NCBI GenBank assembly: GCA_945878885.1
Contig: CAMCUP010000010.1
Location: 1-64,000 of the forward strand
Direction: 5' to 3'
Source of the DNA: Polynucleobacter meluiroseus
GTDB lineage: Bacteria; Pseudomonadota; Gammaproteobacteria; Burkholderiales; Burkholderiaceae
Length of the DNA stretch: 64,000 bases
In this document: piece after piece, positions 26,435-35,448 of the stretch
How positions within the stretch are numbered: the first letter of the stretch is position 1
Layout of the letters: the number at the start of each line of letters is the position of its first letter
Notes under the pieces: generated by a model
Databases searched by the model: none
What the model was told of the DNA's origin: nothing
Seen by the model: the letters and a program-made list of their open reading frames with translations, nothing else
Translations under genes and position numbers: made by a program

Positions 26435-27589
26435 ATGCCTCAATTTACCTTTGAAACCACCCCAAAAATCATTTGCGAGCAGGGCGCCGCAAAGCGACTT
26501 GGCGAAATTGCCCGTGATTTAGGAATGAGCCGAGTATTTTTAGTGACCGATATTGGCTTGACGAAGGCTGGCTTAATCGATGGCGCTTTAACTTCATTAA
26601 GTGATGCCGGGGTAAAGGTCACGGTATTTTCAGATGTACTGGCTGATCCACCTGAGGTGAGTGTGCAGGCCGCCGTGCAAGCGGCGATTGCAGTTGGGGC
26701 TGACGGCGTTATTGGATTTGGTGGAGGTAGTTCACTCGATACCGCTAAATTAGTAGGGCTGTTGGCAAAAACACCGCAAGAATTACCCGCTATTTATGGC
26801 ATTGGTTTGGCGCGTGGACCCCGCTTACCCCTAATTCAAGTGCCAACCACGGCGGGAACTGGTTCAGAAGTAACCCCAATTGCTATTTTGACTACACCCA
26901 GTCATGAGAAAAAAGGGGTAGTTTCGCCATTACTGTATCCCGATGTTGCCGTACTTGATAGCTTGCTGACTTTAGGGTTGCCACCCGCGATTACCGCAAT
27001 GACGGGTGTCGATGCGATGGTGCATGCCATTGAAGCTTTCACATCACGTTCAAAGAAAAATGCTTTATCGGATGCCTTAGCAATTAAAGCCTTACAGTTA
27101 CTTTATGCCAATTTACCGGAGGCAGTGAGTGACGGTAAAGATGCGCAAGTGCGTGAAAACATGCTTTTAGGTTCCTTATTGGCAGGCATGGCTTTTGCCA
27201 ATGCGCCAGTTGGTGCAGTACATGCTTTAGCCTATCCCTTGGGCGGTCACTATCAATTACCCCATGGCTTAACGAATTCCTTGGTGCTATTACCAGTTTT
27301 GAAATTCAATTTACCTGCGGCTGAACCTTTGTATGCTGAATTGGGCCGTGCGATTTTGCCGGAATTGAATTCTGTCAGCGATGCATTGGCGGCAGCAGAT
27401 TTTATTGAAGCGATTGCAGCGCATGTGATTACCATGCCTTATGCGCAACGATTACGTGAAGTGGGTGTTAAAGAACACGAATTAGAAATGCTCGCACGCG
27501 ATGCGATGAATGTGCAGCGTTTACTGATTAATAATCCGCGTGATGTGCAATTTGAAGATGCGTTGAGCTTATATCAAAGCGCTTATTAA
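26435..27589 (+). CDS. Iron-containing (group III) alcohol dehydrogenase
   Basis: 384 residues. The N-terminal dinucleotide domain has GFGGGSSLDTAKL, followed by PTTAGTGSEVT; the C-terminal helical domain carries metal ligands in GVDAMVHAIEA and AVHALAYPLGGHYQLPHG. The family reduces aldehydes or oxidises alcohols with NAD(P), and includes maleylacetate reductases. Divergence from the Rieske oxygenase across a shared palindrome suggests both act on one pathway, perhaps an aromatic or an alcohol-derived compound. The specific substrate is not known. An unusually strong hairpin overlaps its stop codon. Confidence 0.92.
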   Translation: MPQFTFETTPKIICEQGAAKRLGEIARDLGMSRVFLVTDIGLTKAGLIDGALTSLSDAGVKVTVFSDVLADPPEVSVQAAVQAAIAVGADGVIGFGGGSSLDTAKLVGLLAKTPQELPAIYGIGLARGPRLPLIQVPTTAGTGSEVTPIAILTTPSHEKKGVVSPLLYPDVAVLDSLLTLGLPPAITAMTGVDAMVHAIEAFTSRSKKNALSDALAIKALQLLYANLPEAVSDGKDAQVRENMLLGSLLAGMAFANAPVGAVHALAYPLGGHYQLPHGLTNSLVLLPVLKFNLPAAEPLYAELGRAILPELNSVSDALAAADFIEAIAAHVITMPYAQRLREVGVKEHELEMLARDAMNVQRLLINNPRDVQFEDALSLYQSAY

Positions 27590-27608
27590 GTAGTTAAGCG
27601 CTTTGATA
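27572..27608. terminator. Bidirectional terminator, 14-bp perfect stem
   Basis: TATCAAAGCGCTTA and TAAGCGCTTTGATA form a perfect 14-bp stem with a 9-nt loop. The left arm includes the last codons of the alcohol dehydrogenase, and its TAA stop lies in the loop. The hairpin is between convergent genes (the FKBP gene ends at 27626), so it can serve both. No long T-tract follows. Confidence 0.7.
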
Positions 27609-27625
27609 AGATTTAAAGAAGAAAC

Positions 27626-28102
27626 TTATTTCACGCCCAATAACTCAACATCAAACAGTAGGGTGGCATTGGGTGGAATTACGCCGCCCGCTCCATTAGC
27701 GCCATAGCCCATTTCGGGTGGAATAATTAAAGTGCGTTTGCCGCCCACTTTCATACCGGCAACACCTTCATCCCAACCACGAATTACACGACCACCGCCG
27801 AGGGGAAAGCCGAAGGGTTGACCGCGGTCTAAAGAGCTATCAAATTTCTTACCCTTATTATTGGGTGCGCTGGGGTCGTAAAGCCAGCCGGTGTAATGTA
27901 CCGACACATTTGAGCCAGGGGTAGCATCGGCACCAGTACCGACAAGAACATCAATTTTTTTTAATTCAGTCACTTTAGTTACCTTTGCAGTAGGGGGTTG
28001 AGAAGGGTTTGTCGATTGTGCCAGCACCGTTGGCGCTACCATGAATGAGAAACTAAATGCAGTACAAGAAAATAATAGGGTATTTTGCAGATTCATTTTC
28101 AT
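27626..28102 (-). CDS. FKBP-type peptidyl-prolyl cis-trans isomerase, exported
   Basis: 158 residues. A signal peptide (~1-29, ending TVLAQ) is followed by a single FKBP domain (~48-158) with [42 protein letters not shown], and [12 protein letters not shown]. It speeds proline isomerisation during folding of periplasmic proteins. There is no dimerisation domain as in FkpA, so it is the small type. It is monocistronic, divergent from the ICMT-like gene. Confidence 0.94.
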   Translation of the reverse strand: MKMNLQNTLLFSCTAFSFSFMVAPTVLAQSTNPSQPPTAKVTKVTELKKIDVLVGTGADATPGSNVSVHYTGWLYDPSAPNNKGKKFDSSLDRGQPFGFPLGGGRVIRGWDEGVAGMKVGGKRTLIIPPEMGYGANGAGGVIPPNATLLFDVELLGVK

Positions 28103-28196
28103 GGCAGTAGGTCTTTAAAAAAGAAGCATTGAACAATGCAATCATTATATTCTGAAAGGGCATACCATTGAGGGATGCTTAAAACAGGATCTAGTC

Positions 28197-28700
28197 ATGG
28201 AGGGTAAACCAAACTCGGGACACCCACCCTCCATTTTTGCGCGCGGGGGGCTCTATGTCCTTATTCAAGCTTTATTATTAGTTTTACTTTTCTTCGGCCC
28301 CAGTAGTTTGAGTGGTGAAAAAATTTGGACAGGACGAATAAGTGATTGGTTAGTTTGGCTTGGCTGGATCTTATTCACGGCAAGCATCATTTTTTCTGGG
28401 GTGGCCGCATTTCAGTTAGGTAGTAACCTTACTCCACTACCCAGACCAAAAGCAGGCGCTAAATTAGTCAGAAGTGGCTTATATCGAGTAGTTCGGCACC
28501 CGATTTACTTTGGAGTCATTCTGCTATCTGTTGCCTGGTTTTTAATTACTCAAGGCGAGCTAACACTTGCTTATACAGGTTTGATTTTTTTATTCTTTGA
28601 CATTAAATCGAGAAAAGAAGAGCAGTGGTTAGTTACCACTTTTCCTGAATATACGCATTATCAAAAACAAGTTCGCAAGCTTTTGCCACTGATTTACTAA
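28197..28700 (+). CDS. ICMT/PEMT-like membrane methyltransferase
   Basis: 167 residues with about four membrane helices. The C-terminal motif RSGLYRVVRHPIYFGVIL followed by EEQWL is the S-adenosylmethionine-binding signature of isoprenylcysteine carboxyl methyltransferases and phospholipid methyltransferases. Bacteria usually lack prenylated proteins, so lipid or small-molecule methylation is more likely; the substrate is unknown. The gene stands alone on the plus strand and is convergent with a set of tiny membrane-protein genes. Confidence 0.85.
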   Translation: MEGKPNSGHPPSIFARGGLYVLIQALLLVLLFFGPSSLSGEKIWTGRISDWLVWLGWILFTASIIFSGVAAFQLGSNLTPLPRPKAGAKLVRSGLYRVVRHPIYFGVILLSVAWFLITQGELTLAYTGLIFLFFDIKSRKEEQWLVTTFPEYTHYQKQVRKLLPLIY

Positions 28701-28715
28701 GCAGCCTAATCACTT

Positions 28716-28868
28716 CTATTTTTTGTCGTTGCTGGTGTCGAGCCAATGTTTTACTTCAGGAGAGGCTTCCTCCATAATTCCTAAAAATTCTCGTACCATC
28801 AAAACTAAACCCGTGACCAGCAGGCAAAAGACAAAAATAGAAATAATGAGTAGGACTGTATTACTCAT
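28716..28868 (-). CDS. 50-aa single-pass membrane protein
   Basis: ATG at 28868 to TAG at 28716 encodes 50 residues: one hydrophobic helix near the N-terminus (TVLLIISIFVFCLLVTGLVL) and a charged C-terminal tail. The ATG overlaps the stop of the upstream 60-aa gene as ATGA, strong evidence for real, coupled translation. I do not recognise a family. Confidence 0.65.
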   Translation of the reverse strand: MSNTVLLIISIFVFCLLVTGLVLMVREFLGIMEEASPEVKHWLDTSNDKK

Positions 28869-29047
28869 GCTTTTCTACTCAATAAGGCCGAGACCTTGAA
28901 GTAAATTGCAAAGCCAAAAATGGAAGGAACCCAAAGCGAAGTAAAAATAGCCTGGTCTTTATCGCCTGCTACAAACCATAAATAAGCAGAAGTTATAAAT
29001 GAAATAACCACAGCTAGCAGGATAAAAAAGTCTGATTTTTTAAACAT
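28865..29047 (-). CDS. 60-aa membrane protein with two predicted helices
   Basis: 60 residues with two hydrophobic segments (FFILLAVVISFITSAYLWFV and a region around IFGFAIYFKVSALL). A ribosome site (AAGGAAA) precedes the ATG. It overlaps the next small gene by 4 nt and follows the 76-aa gene by 18 nt, giving a three-gene unit of tiny membrane proteins. No family recognised. Confidence 0.7.
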   Translation of the reverse strand: MFKKSDFFILLAVVISFITSAYLWFVAGDKDQAIFTSLWVPSIFGFAIYFKVSALLSRKA

Positions 29048-29065
29048 ATATTTCCTTAGTTATTG

Positions 29066-29296
29066 TTAATTAACTGATTCATTAAAATAATCGTCTATGC
29101 CAAAACTCATGGCCAAGAGTAAACAGCCAGAAATCGACAATTCGCTAATCACGCGCACGCCTGAGGATAGGCGAAAATCAAATAAGTCAAACTGGTAAAG
29201 ACCTAAAAATACAAATATAAATGTTAATAAGCCAAAGAAAATTAGAAAAAGCCCTAAAGTTAGTAACATCCATTGAATTATGCGTTTGATCGTCAT
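29066..29296 (-). CDS. 76-aa membrane protein with two predicted helices
   Basis: 76 residues: a basic N-terminus (MTIKRIIQW) then a long hydrophobic stretch at ~9-33, a polar middle, and a second helix (SISGCLLLAMSFGI) near the C-terminus. It is the first gene of the small membrane-protein unit and is divergent from the MFS gene at 29392. No family recognised; no obvious ribosome site. Confidence 0.65.
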   Translation of the reverse strand: MTIKRIIQWMLLTLGLFLIFFGLLTFIFVFLGLYQFDLFDFRLSSGVRVISELSISGCLLLAMSFGIDDYFNESVN

Positions 29297-29391
29297 GGGA
29301 TACAGGATAATTGAGTCTGAATAAATAATACATACTATCTAAGTACTATTAAGTAAGCCCTCATTTTAGACATCAAATCGCGGAAATTCCC

Positions 29392-30648
29392 TTGAGCCCC
29401 AATTCAGTGTTGCAAGATTTAGGCGGCAGTAAAAAAAGCGAGCGCTATTTTCTATTTGCGCTGGCAGGAATTCAGTTTACCCATATTCTTGATTTTATGA
29501 TCATGATGCCTTTGGGGCCTCAATTTATTAGCGCTTTCCAAATTAATACCAATCAATTTGGCTTACTTATTTCCTCTTATACCTTTGCAGCTGCCATCGC
29601 TGGGGTATTTGCTACGTACTATATTGATCGCTTCGAGCGGCGCAAACTATTGCTAAGTCTCTATATTGCCTTTACGTTGGCTACCTTAGCTTGCGGCCTA
29701 GCAACATCATATGAAACATTGTTTCTCGCGCGGGCCTTAGCTGGTGTTTTTGGCGGTATCTTAGGCTCCTTAGTGCAAACTATTGTGGCTGATGTGATTC
29801 CATTTGAACGTCGTGGCAAGGCAATCGGTACCGTAATGGCGGCATTCTCGGTCTCAACTGTTGCAGGCGTTCCTTTAAGTTTATTTTTAGCTAACCATAT
29901 TTCTTTTTTGGGTTGGCGTGCCCCATTTATTTTTATTGCACTTTTAGCCGGCGCAATTTTTTGGCTAGGCTACCAATTTATTCCCTCAATTGCGGGTCAC
30001 TTGGCCCATAAAGCAGCTGGTAATCGCTTTCGACAAATTTATCACTTGGTGATACAACGCGATCACTTGATCGCCTTTGGTTTTATGGCTTTGATTATGT
30101 TGACAGGATTTTCGGTCATTCCTTATATCGCGCTCTATTTCACTATGAACGTGGGAGTACCCGATGCATATATTTCCTTGGTATATCTGTTTGGGGGTGT
30201 CGCGTCTTTATTGAGCTCCCGTTACATTGGGTCTTTGGCTGACCGCTACGGTAAGGAGCGCACTTTTAGAGCCCTGGCAATATTTAGTTTGGTGCCGATT
30301 ATTGTCACCACGAATTTAGTTCCTGTACCCATTTGGTTAGTACTCATTAATTCCACCGCATTTTTTATCTTAGTTTCCGGGCGCATGATCCCAGCAATGG
30401 CCATGGTGAGTCAGGTGATTGAACCTAAAAATAGAGGGACTTTTATGAGCTTAATTGGCTCGGTGCAAATGTTAGGCTCGGGTATTGCATCGGTAATAGC
30501 AGGGATGGTCATTACCATTAGCCCCAGCGGGCAAATTGAGCATTACAACTGGGTTGGCTATGGGGCAGTGCTGTGCGGTTTGCTAACTTTTTGGCTTGTG
30601 GGTAAAATTCACCCCTATCGGGCGCCAGCAAATCAAACTCTGGGCTAA
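29392..30648 (+). CDS. MFS transporter (drug/arabinose-efflux type)
   Basis: 418 residues and about 12 membrane helices. Near the N-terminus comes HILDFMIMMPLGPQF, characteristic of an AraJ-like major-facilitator subgroup; the loop 2-3 region reads YYIDRFERRKLLLS and the loop 8-9 equivalent GSLADRYGKERTF. It likely exports a small molecule using the proton gradient. The start is TTG at 29392; no ATG is suitably placed. It stands alone, followed by a secreted-protein gene. Confidence 0.88.
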   Translation: MSPNSVLQDLGGSKKSERYFLFALAGIQFTHILDFMIMMPLGPQFISAFQINTNQFGLLISSYTFAAAIAGVFATYYIDRFERRKLLLSLYIAFTLATLACGLATSYETLFLARALAGVFGGILGSLVQTIVADVIPFERRGKAIGTVMAAFSVSTVAGVPLSLFLANHISFLGWRAPFIFIALLAGAIFWLGYQFIPSIAGHLAHKAAGNRFRQIYHLVIQRDHLIAFGFMALIMLTGFSVIPYIALYFTMNVGVPDAYISLVYLFGGVASLLSSRYIGSLADRYGKERTFRALAIFSLVPIIVTTNLVPVPIWLVLINSTAFFILVSGRMIPAMAMVSQVIEPKNRGTFMSLIGSVQMLGSGIASVIAGMVITISPSGQIEHYNWVGYGAVLCGLLTFWLVGKIHPYRAPANQTLG

Positions 30649-30697
30649 TATTTTTGGCCTATTTTTCAGTAAACCAGCTTCCTAATTTAACTAATTA

Positions 30698-31447
30698 ATG
30701 ATGACAATTTCTAACATCGGTCTTTTAAGCCTTGTTTTCTTCGCCCAGCTTTTAACTCCCCTGGCAGCATACGCGGTAGAAACGCAGGCGCATGAAGTAA
30801 ATGCGCCGCCTTCGGAAAATCATTACACTAAATCGATTTCAGGCTTACGTAACCTACGCTATTGCGAGGTGCTGTATGGCAAGCGCCATCTGGGTACCCT
30901 GACGGTAAAAGTATTTAATACCCAGGGTCTTAACGATTGTCCTGAAGCATTATGGAAAGCTCTCGACGTTAAAGTAATTGAGAAAAAAAATGATGCCTCA
31001 TTTGTGCGTCTGAATGGCCCGCGTTACTGGACCATGGACGAGATTAAAGCGGCTGGCAAAACAGCGAATGATGTCATCGAGAATTTTGGCGGTATTGAGA
31101 TGAGTTTGCGGGCAACTTTGGATGTTGGTATAAAGCGGCAATTAGCAGGCACACAGTTCTTTGTGCCGAATGTCGTCAATCGAAATACTGCTTTTATTTA
31201 CAAGAGCGGCACACCAATTTACCAACTAACTTCGCCCCAAGGACAGACTTACATTATGCAATCGTATTCACAAATTGCTGATCCTAACTTGTCAATGAAT
31301 GATTTGGTGCAATTAGCTACCCGCCTTAAGCTACCCGATGGCTGGAAATATACAGTCAAAACCCTCACGCAAGATTTAGTTTTACAGGCACAGGGCAAGG
31401 CTTATGTAATTCAGGATAATTTTTATAATTCGTATCAACGTCAATAA
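30698..31447 (+). CDS. Exported protein of unknown function
   Basis: 249 residues. A signal peptide (~1-28, ending AAYAVE) precedes a soluble domain with one cysteine pair (RYCEVLYG and GLNDCPEAL). The body is rich in beta-strand-like sequence and includes RLNGPRYWTMDEIK and KLPDGWKYTVKTL. I do not recognise a family name. It is followed 8 nt later by a TPR-protein gene that is likewise exported, so the two may act together in the periplasm. Confidence 0.8.
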   Translation: MMTISNIGLLSLVFFAQLLTPLAAYAVETQAHEVNAPPSENHYTKSISGLRNLRYCEVLYGKRHLGTLTVKVFNTQGLNDCPEALWKALDVKVIEKKNDASFVRLNGPRYWTMDEIKAAGKTANDVIENFGGIEMSLRATLDVGIKRQLAGTQFFVPNVVNRNTAFIYKSGTPIYQLTSPQGQTYIMQSYSQIADPNLSMNDLVQLATRLKLPDGWKYTVKTLTQDLVLQAQGKAYVIQDNFYNSYQRQ

Positions 31448-31455
31448 GGAACTTT

Positions 31456-31917
31456 ATGAGGAATTCAATGAAAAAATACTTACTCTCTTTTTTTATGGCT
31501 TGGCAATTTTGTGGGACGGGATTTGCTGCCGATTCCCCGCCAGTTAAATTCGATCCCGTCTGGCTCATTAATGCTCGTATTGCTGTAAAAGCAGGCCAAT
31601 ATGATGACGCTATTAAACAGTTGCAGGCGGCTAATGATCCTACATCAGCAGACTGGAATAATTTAATGGGTTATAGCTTACGCAAGAAAACCCCACCCGA
31701 CTTAGTTGGAGCAGAAAAATTTTATCAAGCCGCTTTGGCTATTGATCCTACCCATCGTGGCGCTTTAGAGTATTACGGAAAATTAATGTTGCTCAATAAA
31801 AATTTGACGGGCGCCGAAGGTTTATTAGCCAGACTGGATAAAGCCTGTACCTTTGGTTGCGAAGAATATAGCGATTTAAAAGAAGCAGTTGCTAACTATA
31901 AAAAGTCCCAAAAGTAG
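31456..31917 (+). CDS. Exported TPR-repeat protein
   Basis: 153 residues. A signal peptide (to about FAADS, residue ~26) leads into two or three tetratricopeptide-like units: AVKAGQYDDAIKQLQAA, NNLMGYSLRKK and AALAIDPTHRGALEYYGKL. Such helical repeats mediate protein contacts. A strong ribosome site (AAGGAAC) lies before the ATG at 31456. It probably shares a transcript with the preceding exported protein. Confidence 0.85.
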   Translation: MRNSMKKYLLSFFMAWQFCGTGFAADSPPVKFDPVWLINARIAVKAGQYDDAIKQLQAANDPTSADWNNLMGYSLRKKTPPDLVGAEKFYQAALAIDPTHRGALEYYGKLMLLNKNLTGAEGLLARLDKACTFGCEEYSDLKEAVANYKKSQK

Positions 31918-31962
31918 CCGTGCTTAAACTTGAAAACACTATTTAGGTAAAATAGCCTCTCT

Positions 31963-32406
31963 ATGAACCCTATGGCAAGCTCTTTCATCAAGCAAAAAAT
32001 ACGTGCGCTGTTGCTCATGGGCTCGATGGCGTTGATGATCGCGGGTCTTCAGTGGTTTGGTTTTTACCATAGTATTGAACATGCCGGATTAAGTAGTCAA
32101 ACTCAACTTCTTAGCAAGCTTTTTAAACATACTTCACATTTAAGTTCCGAACAGGTTAATCAAACTCAGCAAGCTAAAAGCGATTACCATTTAGAGCACG
32201 CTTCTTATGAGCAGTCTGAGCTGGCTAAAGGTGTATGTCAATTATTAGACTCTTTGCTCTTAGGCGGTTACTTAACTTCAGCAGAGTTTGGCATTCTTGC
32301 GCATCCTCATGCCATTGCTTTACCTGCTGCAATTCTTATTTCTCTGGCCAAACAAATTAAGCTTTGGCCTTATCAATCTCAAGCCCCGCCCTTTATTACC
32401 TTGTAA
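31963..32406 (+). CDS. Small membrane-anchored protein, DUF2946-like, next to a TonB receptor
   Basis: 147 residues. An N-terminal membrane segment (ALLLMGSMALMIAGLQWFGF) is followed by FYHSIEHAG and a histidine-containing polar region, a second weak hydrophobic stretch (HAIALPAAILISLA), and a C-terminal QAPPFITL. The late 'RAPP'-like ending and the placement just before a metal-type TonB receptor recall DUF2946 proteins, which often sit beside copper/zinc receptors. The assignment is by resemblance only. Histidines could bind metal. Confidence 0.65.
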   Translation: MNPMASSFIKQKIRALLLMGSMALMIAGLQWFGFYHSIEHAGLSSQTQLLSKLFKHTSHLSSEQVNQTQQAKSDYHLEHASYEQSELAKGVCQLLDSLLLGGYLTSAEFGILAHPHAIALPAAILISLAKQIKLWPYQSQAPPFITL

Positions 32407-32483
32407 CGCGATTTATAAGCAACTTGACCTTTTGAGGACAAGCCTTTGTTAGTTATTGCTTGGTAATAAAGTTATTGGGGTAA

Positions 32484-34586
32484 ATGATGGAAAATTTTAA
32501 AGTAAGTCAAATTACATTTGCTTTAGCTTTGGCGAGTGCGAATACATTAGCGCTAGCACAAAGTCAGGATACAAATTCTTTACAAGTTGATGTCACTGGG
32601 TCGCGCGAAGGTGGTCAAAGTATTTTGACTCCCACAAAAATTGTGGCGGGTGATGAACTACAGAATAAACTGGGCGCTACGCTTGGTGCAACTTTAGCAA
32701 ATGAATTGGGGGTTTCGGCAACCGGTTATGGTTCGGGCGCTTCTCGCCCAGTAATTCGCGGTTTAGATGGGCCAAGGGTACAAATTTTACAAAATGGAGT
32801 TTCGGTTGGTGATGTCTCAAATATTTCACCCGATCACGCTATTGCTACATCTGTTCAAAATGCACGGCAAATAGAAATCTTACGCGGCGCAGCTGCTTTA
32901 ATGTACGGGTCGGGATCAAGCGGCGGTTTAGTTAATATTGTTAACGATCGTATTCTCACTAACTTACCGGACGCTACCACTGGAGTTATTAATACTAGCT
33001 TAGAAAGTGTGAATCAAGGAAAGGCCGCCTCTTTAGATTTAGACACCGCTATTGGTTCGGTCGCATTGCATTTAGATACTGCGGTGAATAATGCCAACAA
33101 CTATCAAATTCCTGGTAATGCTGAACAAGGGGGGCCTAATGCAAACTGGGCGATTAATCCGGGCGAACCCGTCAACGTCCCTTATAGTGGCAAGCTGCCA
33201 TTTTCATTTAGCAATCAAAATAATTTAGGTTTAGGTGCTTCTTACATTGGTAAGTCGGGCTATACCGGTATTTCAGTTGAGCGTTTAAATCATAACTATG
33301 GGACGCCAACGAGTGAGGGTGGCTTTATTCAGCAGTCGCAAAATCGCTATGACTTTAGTCATCAAACCCGTGATCCATTTGCGGGTTTTTCCTCATTTAA
33401 ATTTAATGCAGCAAATATTAATTATCTTCATACTGAATACAATAATAACGGTGCTGCCTTTACTCAGTGGAGCAATAAGGCTAACGAGGCTAGGTTTGAG
33501 CTTACCCACAAAGAAATTGTGGGCTGGACCGGAACAATGGGTTTTCAATTTACCGGTGCAAATTTAAATGCTACCGATTTACAGTCAAATAACTATGCCA
33601 TTGTGCCGCCCACTAAATCTAATTCAAATGCTTTGTTTTGGATAGAAGAAGGCCGTTTTGGCCCCTTGCAAACTAGTTTGGGTGCACGTTATAACTTAGT
33701 TTCACAAAATCCCAATCAGTCGACGGCATTTCCAACCGATATTGACTTTACAAGTCAAAATGGCAGCCCAGGTCCCACGGCGCCTAGCCTGCAAAATCGC
33801 AACTTTAATCTTTTATCGTACTCCGCAGGCGGTATGTTAAATTTAGATGGAGGGTATGGCGTTGGTATGGCTTTTACAGTTTCGCAAAGAGCGCCCAGTG
33901 CACAAGAACTTTACTCATATGGTCCGCACGATGCTACCGCTACCTTTGATGTAGGTAATTCGAATCTGTCAACAGAAACATCTCGTAATCTTGAAGTAAA
34001 CATTCAAAAGACGGTTGGCTTAATGCGTGGTAAAGCTAGTATTTATCAAAATATGTTTTCTAACTATGTTTATGGTTTTTATACTGGCGCGTATAGCCCC
34101 TCAAACGAAAATTTTTCGGTTGTGCAGTCTTCGCAAGCAAATGCCACCATTCGCGGCGCAGAAGGCGAGCTCACTTATAACTGGAATCAAAAGGGCGCTG
34201 CTGGACGTATTTTTGGGGATGTTTCTTACGGAAAATTTAACGGCGGGGGGCAGATTAGCGGCAATTTACCCTTGCAGCCAGCTCCGCGCATGGGCCTAGA
34301 GTTGGCGCATAGAACGGGTGGCTGGCTGACTAATGCAACCTATATTTATGGTCTACAACAAACTCGTCTTGCTTCGTTTGAAATTGGCCCAACCCCAAGC
34401 TATAGCTTATTAAATGGCAGCATTTCTTATTCTGAAAAAATCAATAAAATTAATTGGACTGGCTATATGGTGCTAAAAAACCTGTTAAATCAAGATATCC
34501 GCTATGCCACTACTCCAATGCCAGTGCGCCTTTATGCCCCCCAGCCTGGGCGTAGCATAATGGTCGGCGTAAAAGCCAGCTTTTAG
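32484..34586 (+). CDS. TonB-dependent outer-membrane receptor, ZnuD-like
   Basis: 700 residues. A signal peptide (~1-25, ending ALAQS) precedes a plug domain (~45-160) with RPVIRGLDGPRVQILQNGV, VGDVSNISPDHAIA and QIEILRGAAALMYGSG, then a 22-strand barrel closing with a terminal Phe (GVKASF). The plug phrases closely match the zinc receptor ZnuD; heme or copper receptors are alternatives. It uses TonB/ExbBD energy to bring a metal chelate across the outer membrane. The preceding small membrane protein gene, 77 nt upstream, is likely part of the same system. No Zur box was identified. Confidence 0.88.
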   Translation: MMENFKVSQITFALALASANTLALAQSQDTNSLQVDVTGSREGGQSILTPTKIVAGDELQNKLGATLGATLANELGVSATGYGSGASRPVIRGLDGPRVQILQNGVSVGDVSNISPDHAIATSVQNARQIEILRGAAALMYGSGSSGGLVNIVNDRILTNLPDATTGVINTSLESVNQGKAASLDLDTAIGSVALHLDTAVNNANNYQIPGNAEQGGPNANWAINPGEPVNVPYSGKLPFSFSNQNNLGLGASYIGKSGYTGISVERLNHNYGTPTSEGGFIQQSQNRYDFSHQTRDPFAGFSSFKFNAANINYLHTEYNNNGAAFTQWSNKANEARFELTHKEIVGWTGTMGFQFTGANLNATDLQSNNYAIVPPTKSNSNALFWIEEGRFGPLQTSLGARYNLVSQNPNQSTAFPTDIDFTSQNGSPGPTAPSLQNRNFNLLSYSAGGMLNLDGGYGVGMAFTVSQRAPSAQELYSYGPHDATATFDVGNSNLSTETSRNLEVNIQKTVGLMRGKASIYQNMFSNYVYGFYTGAYSPSNENFSVVQSSQANATIRGAEGELTYNWNQKGAAGRIFGDVSYGKFNGGGQISGNLPLQPAPRMGLELAHRTGGWLTNATYIYGLQQTRLASFEIGPTPSYSLLNGSISYSEKINKINWTGYMVLKNLLNQDIRYATTPMPVRLYAPQPGRSIMVGVKASF

Positions 34587-34636
34587 ATATTTTGATTTAA
34601 GATGTAGAACATCACTCCAAAAAATTAATAATTAAG

Positions 34637-35443
34637 ATGAGCGACACCCTAAGAATTTTTATCATTGATCATCATTTAGTTGCCATTGCTTTAATTCTAG
34701 GCATGATCCTAATGGTAGAAATTGGCTGGCGGGTAGGGGTGACTGTTAGGGCAAAATTTGCAGTTAGTAGGATCAATGCCAGCGATACGTTTATGGCTGC
34801 AATTTTTGGTTTATTAGCATTGGTAATCGCCATTACCTTTTCTGGTGCTTCTGATCGTTTTGATAAGCGTAGAGATTTAATTATAAATGAGCTCACCACG
34901 ATGAGCAGTGCTTATTTATCAGTTGATTTAATCAAGGCCGAAGATCAACCCAATTTACGAGAATTATTTAAAAAATATGTAGATTTACGCCTAGAGATTT
35001 ATAAAAAACCAATCCAATTAGAAGACCAAGCGAAAATTTTTCAACAACGAATAGATGTCGGTAATCAAATTTGGCATACTGCCTTTAAATCAGTCAACAA
35101 CATACATGCGATAAACTTTGCAGACAAACTTATTGCCGCAAAAATTCTGCCAAGCATTACTGCAATGTTTGATGCTGCTGATTACCAGCGCATGGCGATG
35201 CAAATGCATCCGCCACCAGAGATGTGGGCGCTATTATTTTTACTTGCCTTTGTTGGTTCCTTGGTGGCTGGTTACATTATGGGAGTAGAAGAGCGCCGAG
35301 ACTGGCTTTTAACTGTAGTATTCGTTGTCATGATGGTGGCGACAATTTCATTAATACTTGATATGGAACACCCACGAGATGGTGTGATTAACTTAGATCG
35401 AATTGACCATGAGATCGTTCAATTTCGTAAATCAATGAAGTAA
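34637..35443 (+). CDS. DUF4239 (bestrophin-like) membrane protein
   Basis: 268 residues. Two membrane helices lie in the first ~70 residues (VAIALILGMILMVEIGW and FMAAIFGLLALVIAITFSGAS), then a ~120-residue soluble helical part beginning SDRFDKRRDLIINELTTMS, and two more helices near the C-terminus. This layout and the 'RRDLIINE' block match DUF4239, of unknown function. It is convergent with the histidine phosphatase gene, with only 5 nt between stops. Confidence 0.8.
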   Translation: MSDTLRIFIIDHHLVAIALILGMILMVEIGWRVGVTVRAKFAVSRINASDTFMAAIFGLLALVIAITFSGASDRFDKRRDLIINELTTMSSAYLSVDLIKAEDQPNLRELFKKYVDLRLEIYKKPIQLEDQAKIFQQRIDVGNQIWHTAFKSVNNIHAINFADKLIAAKILPSITAMFDAADYQRMAMQMHPPPEMWALLFLLAFVGSLVAGYIMGVEERRDWLLTVVFVVMMVATISLILDMEHPRDGVINLDRIDHEIVQFRKSMK

Positions 35444-35448
35444 AGAAA

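Noticed and set aside
31930..31953. TTGAAA and TAAAAT as promoter of the DUF2946-like gene
   Set aside because: The spacer is only 12 nt, too short for sigma-70.
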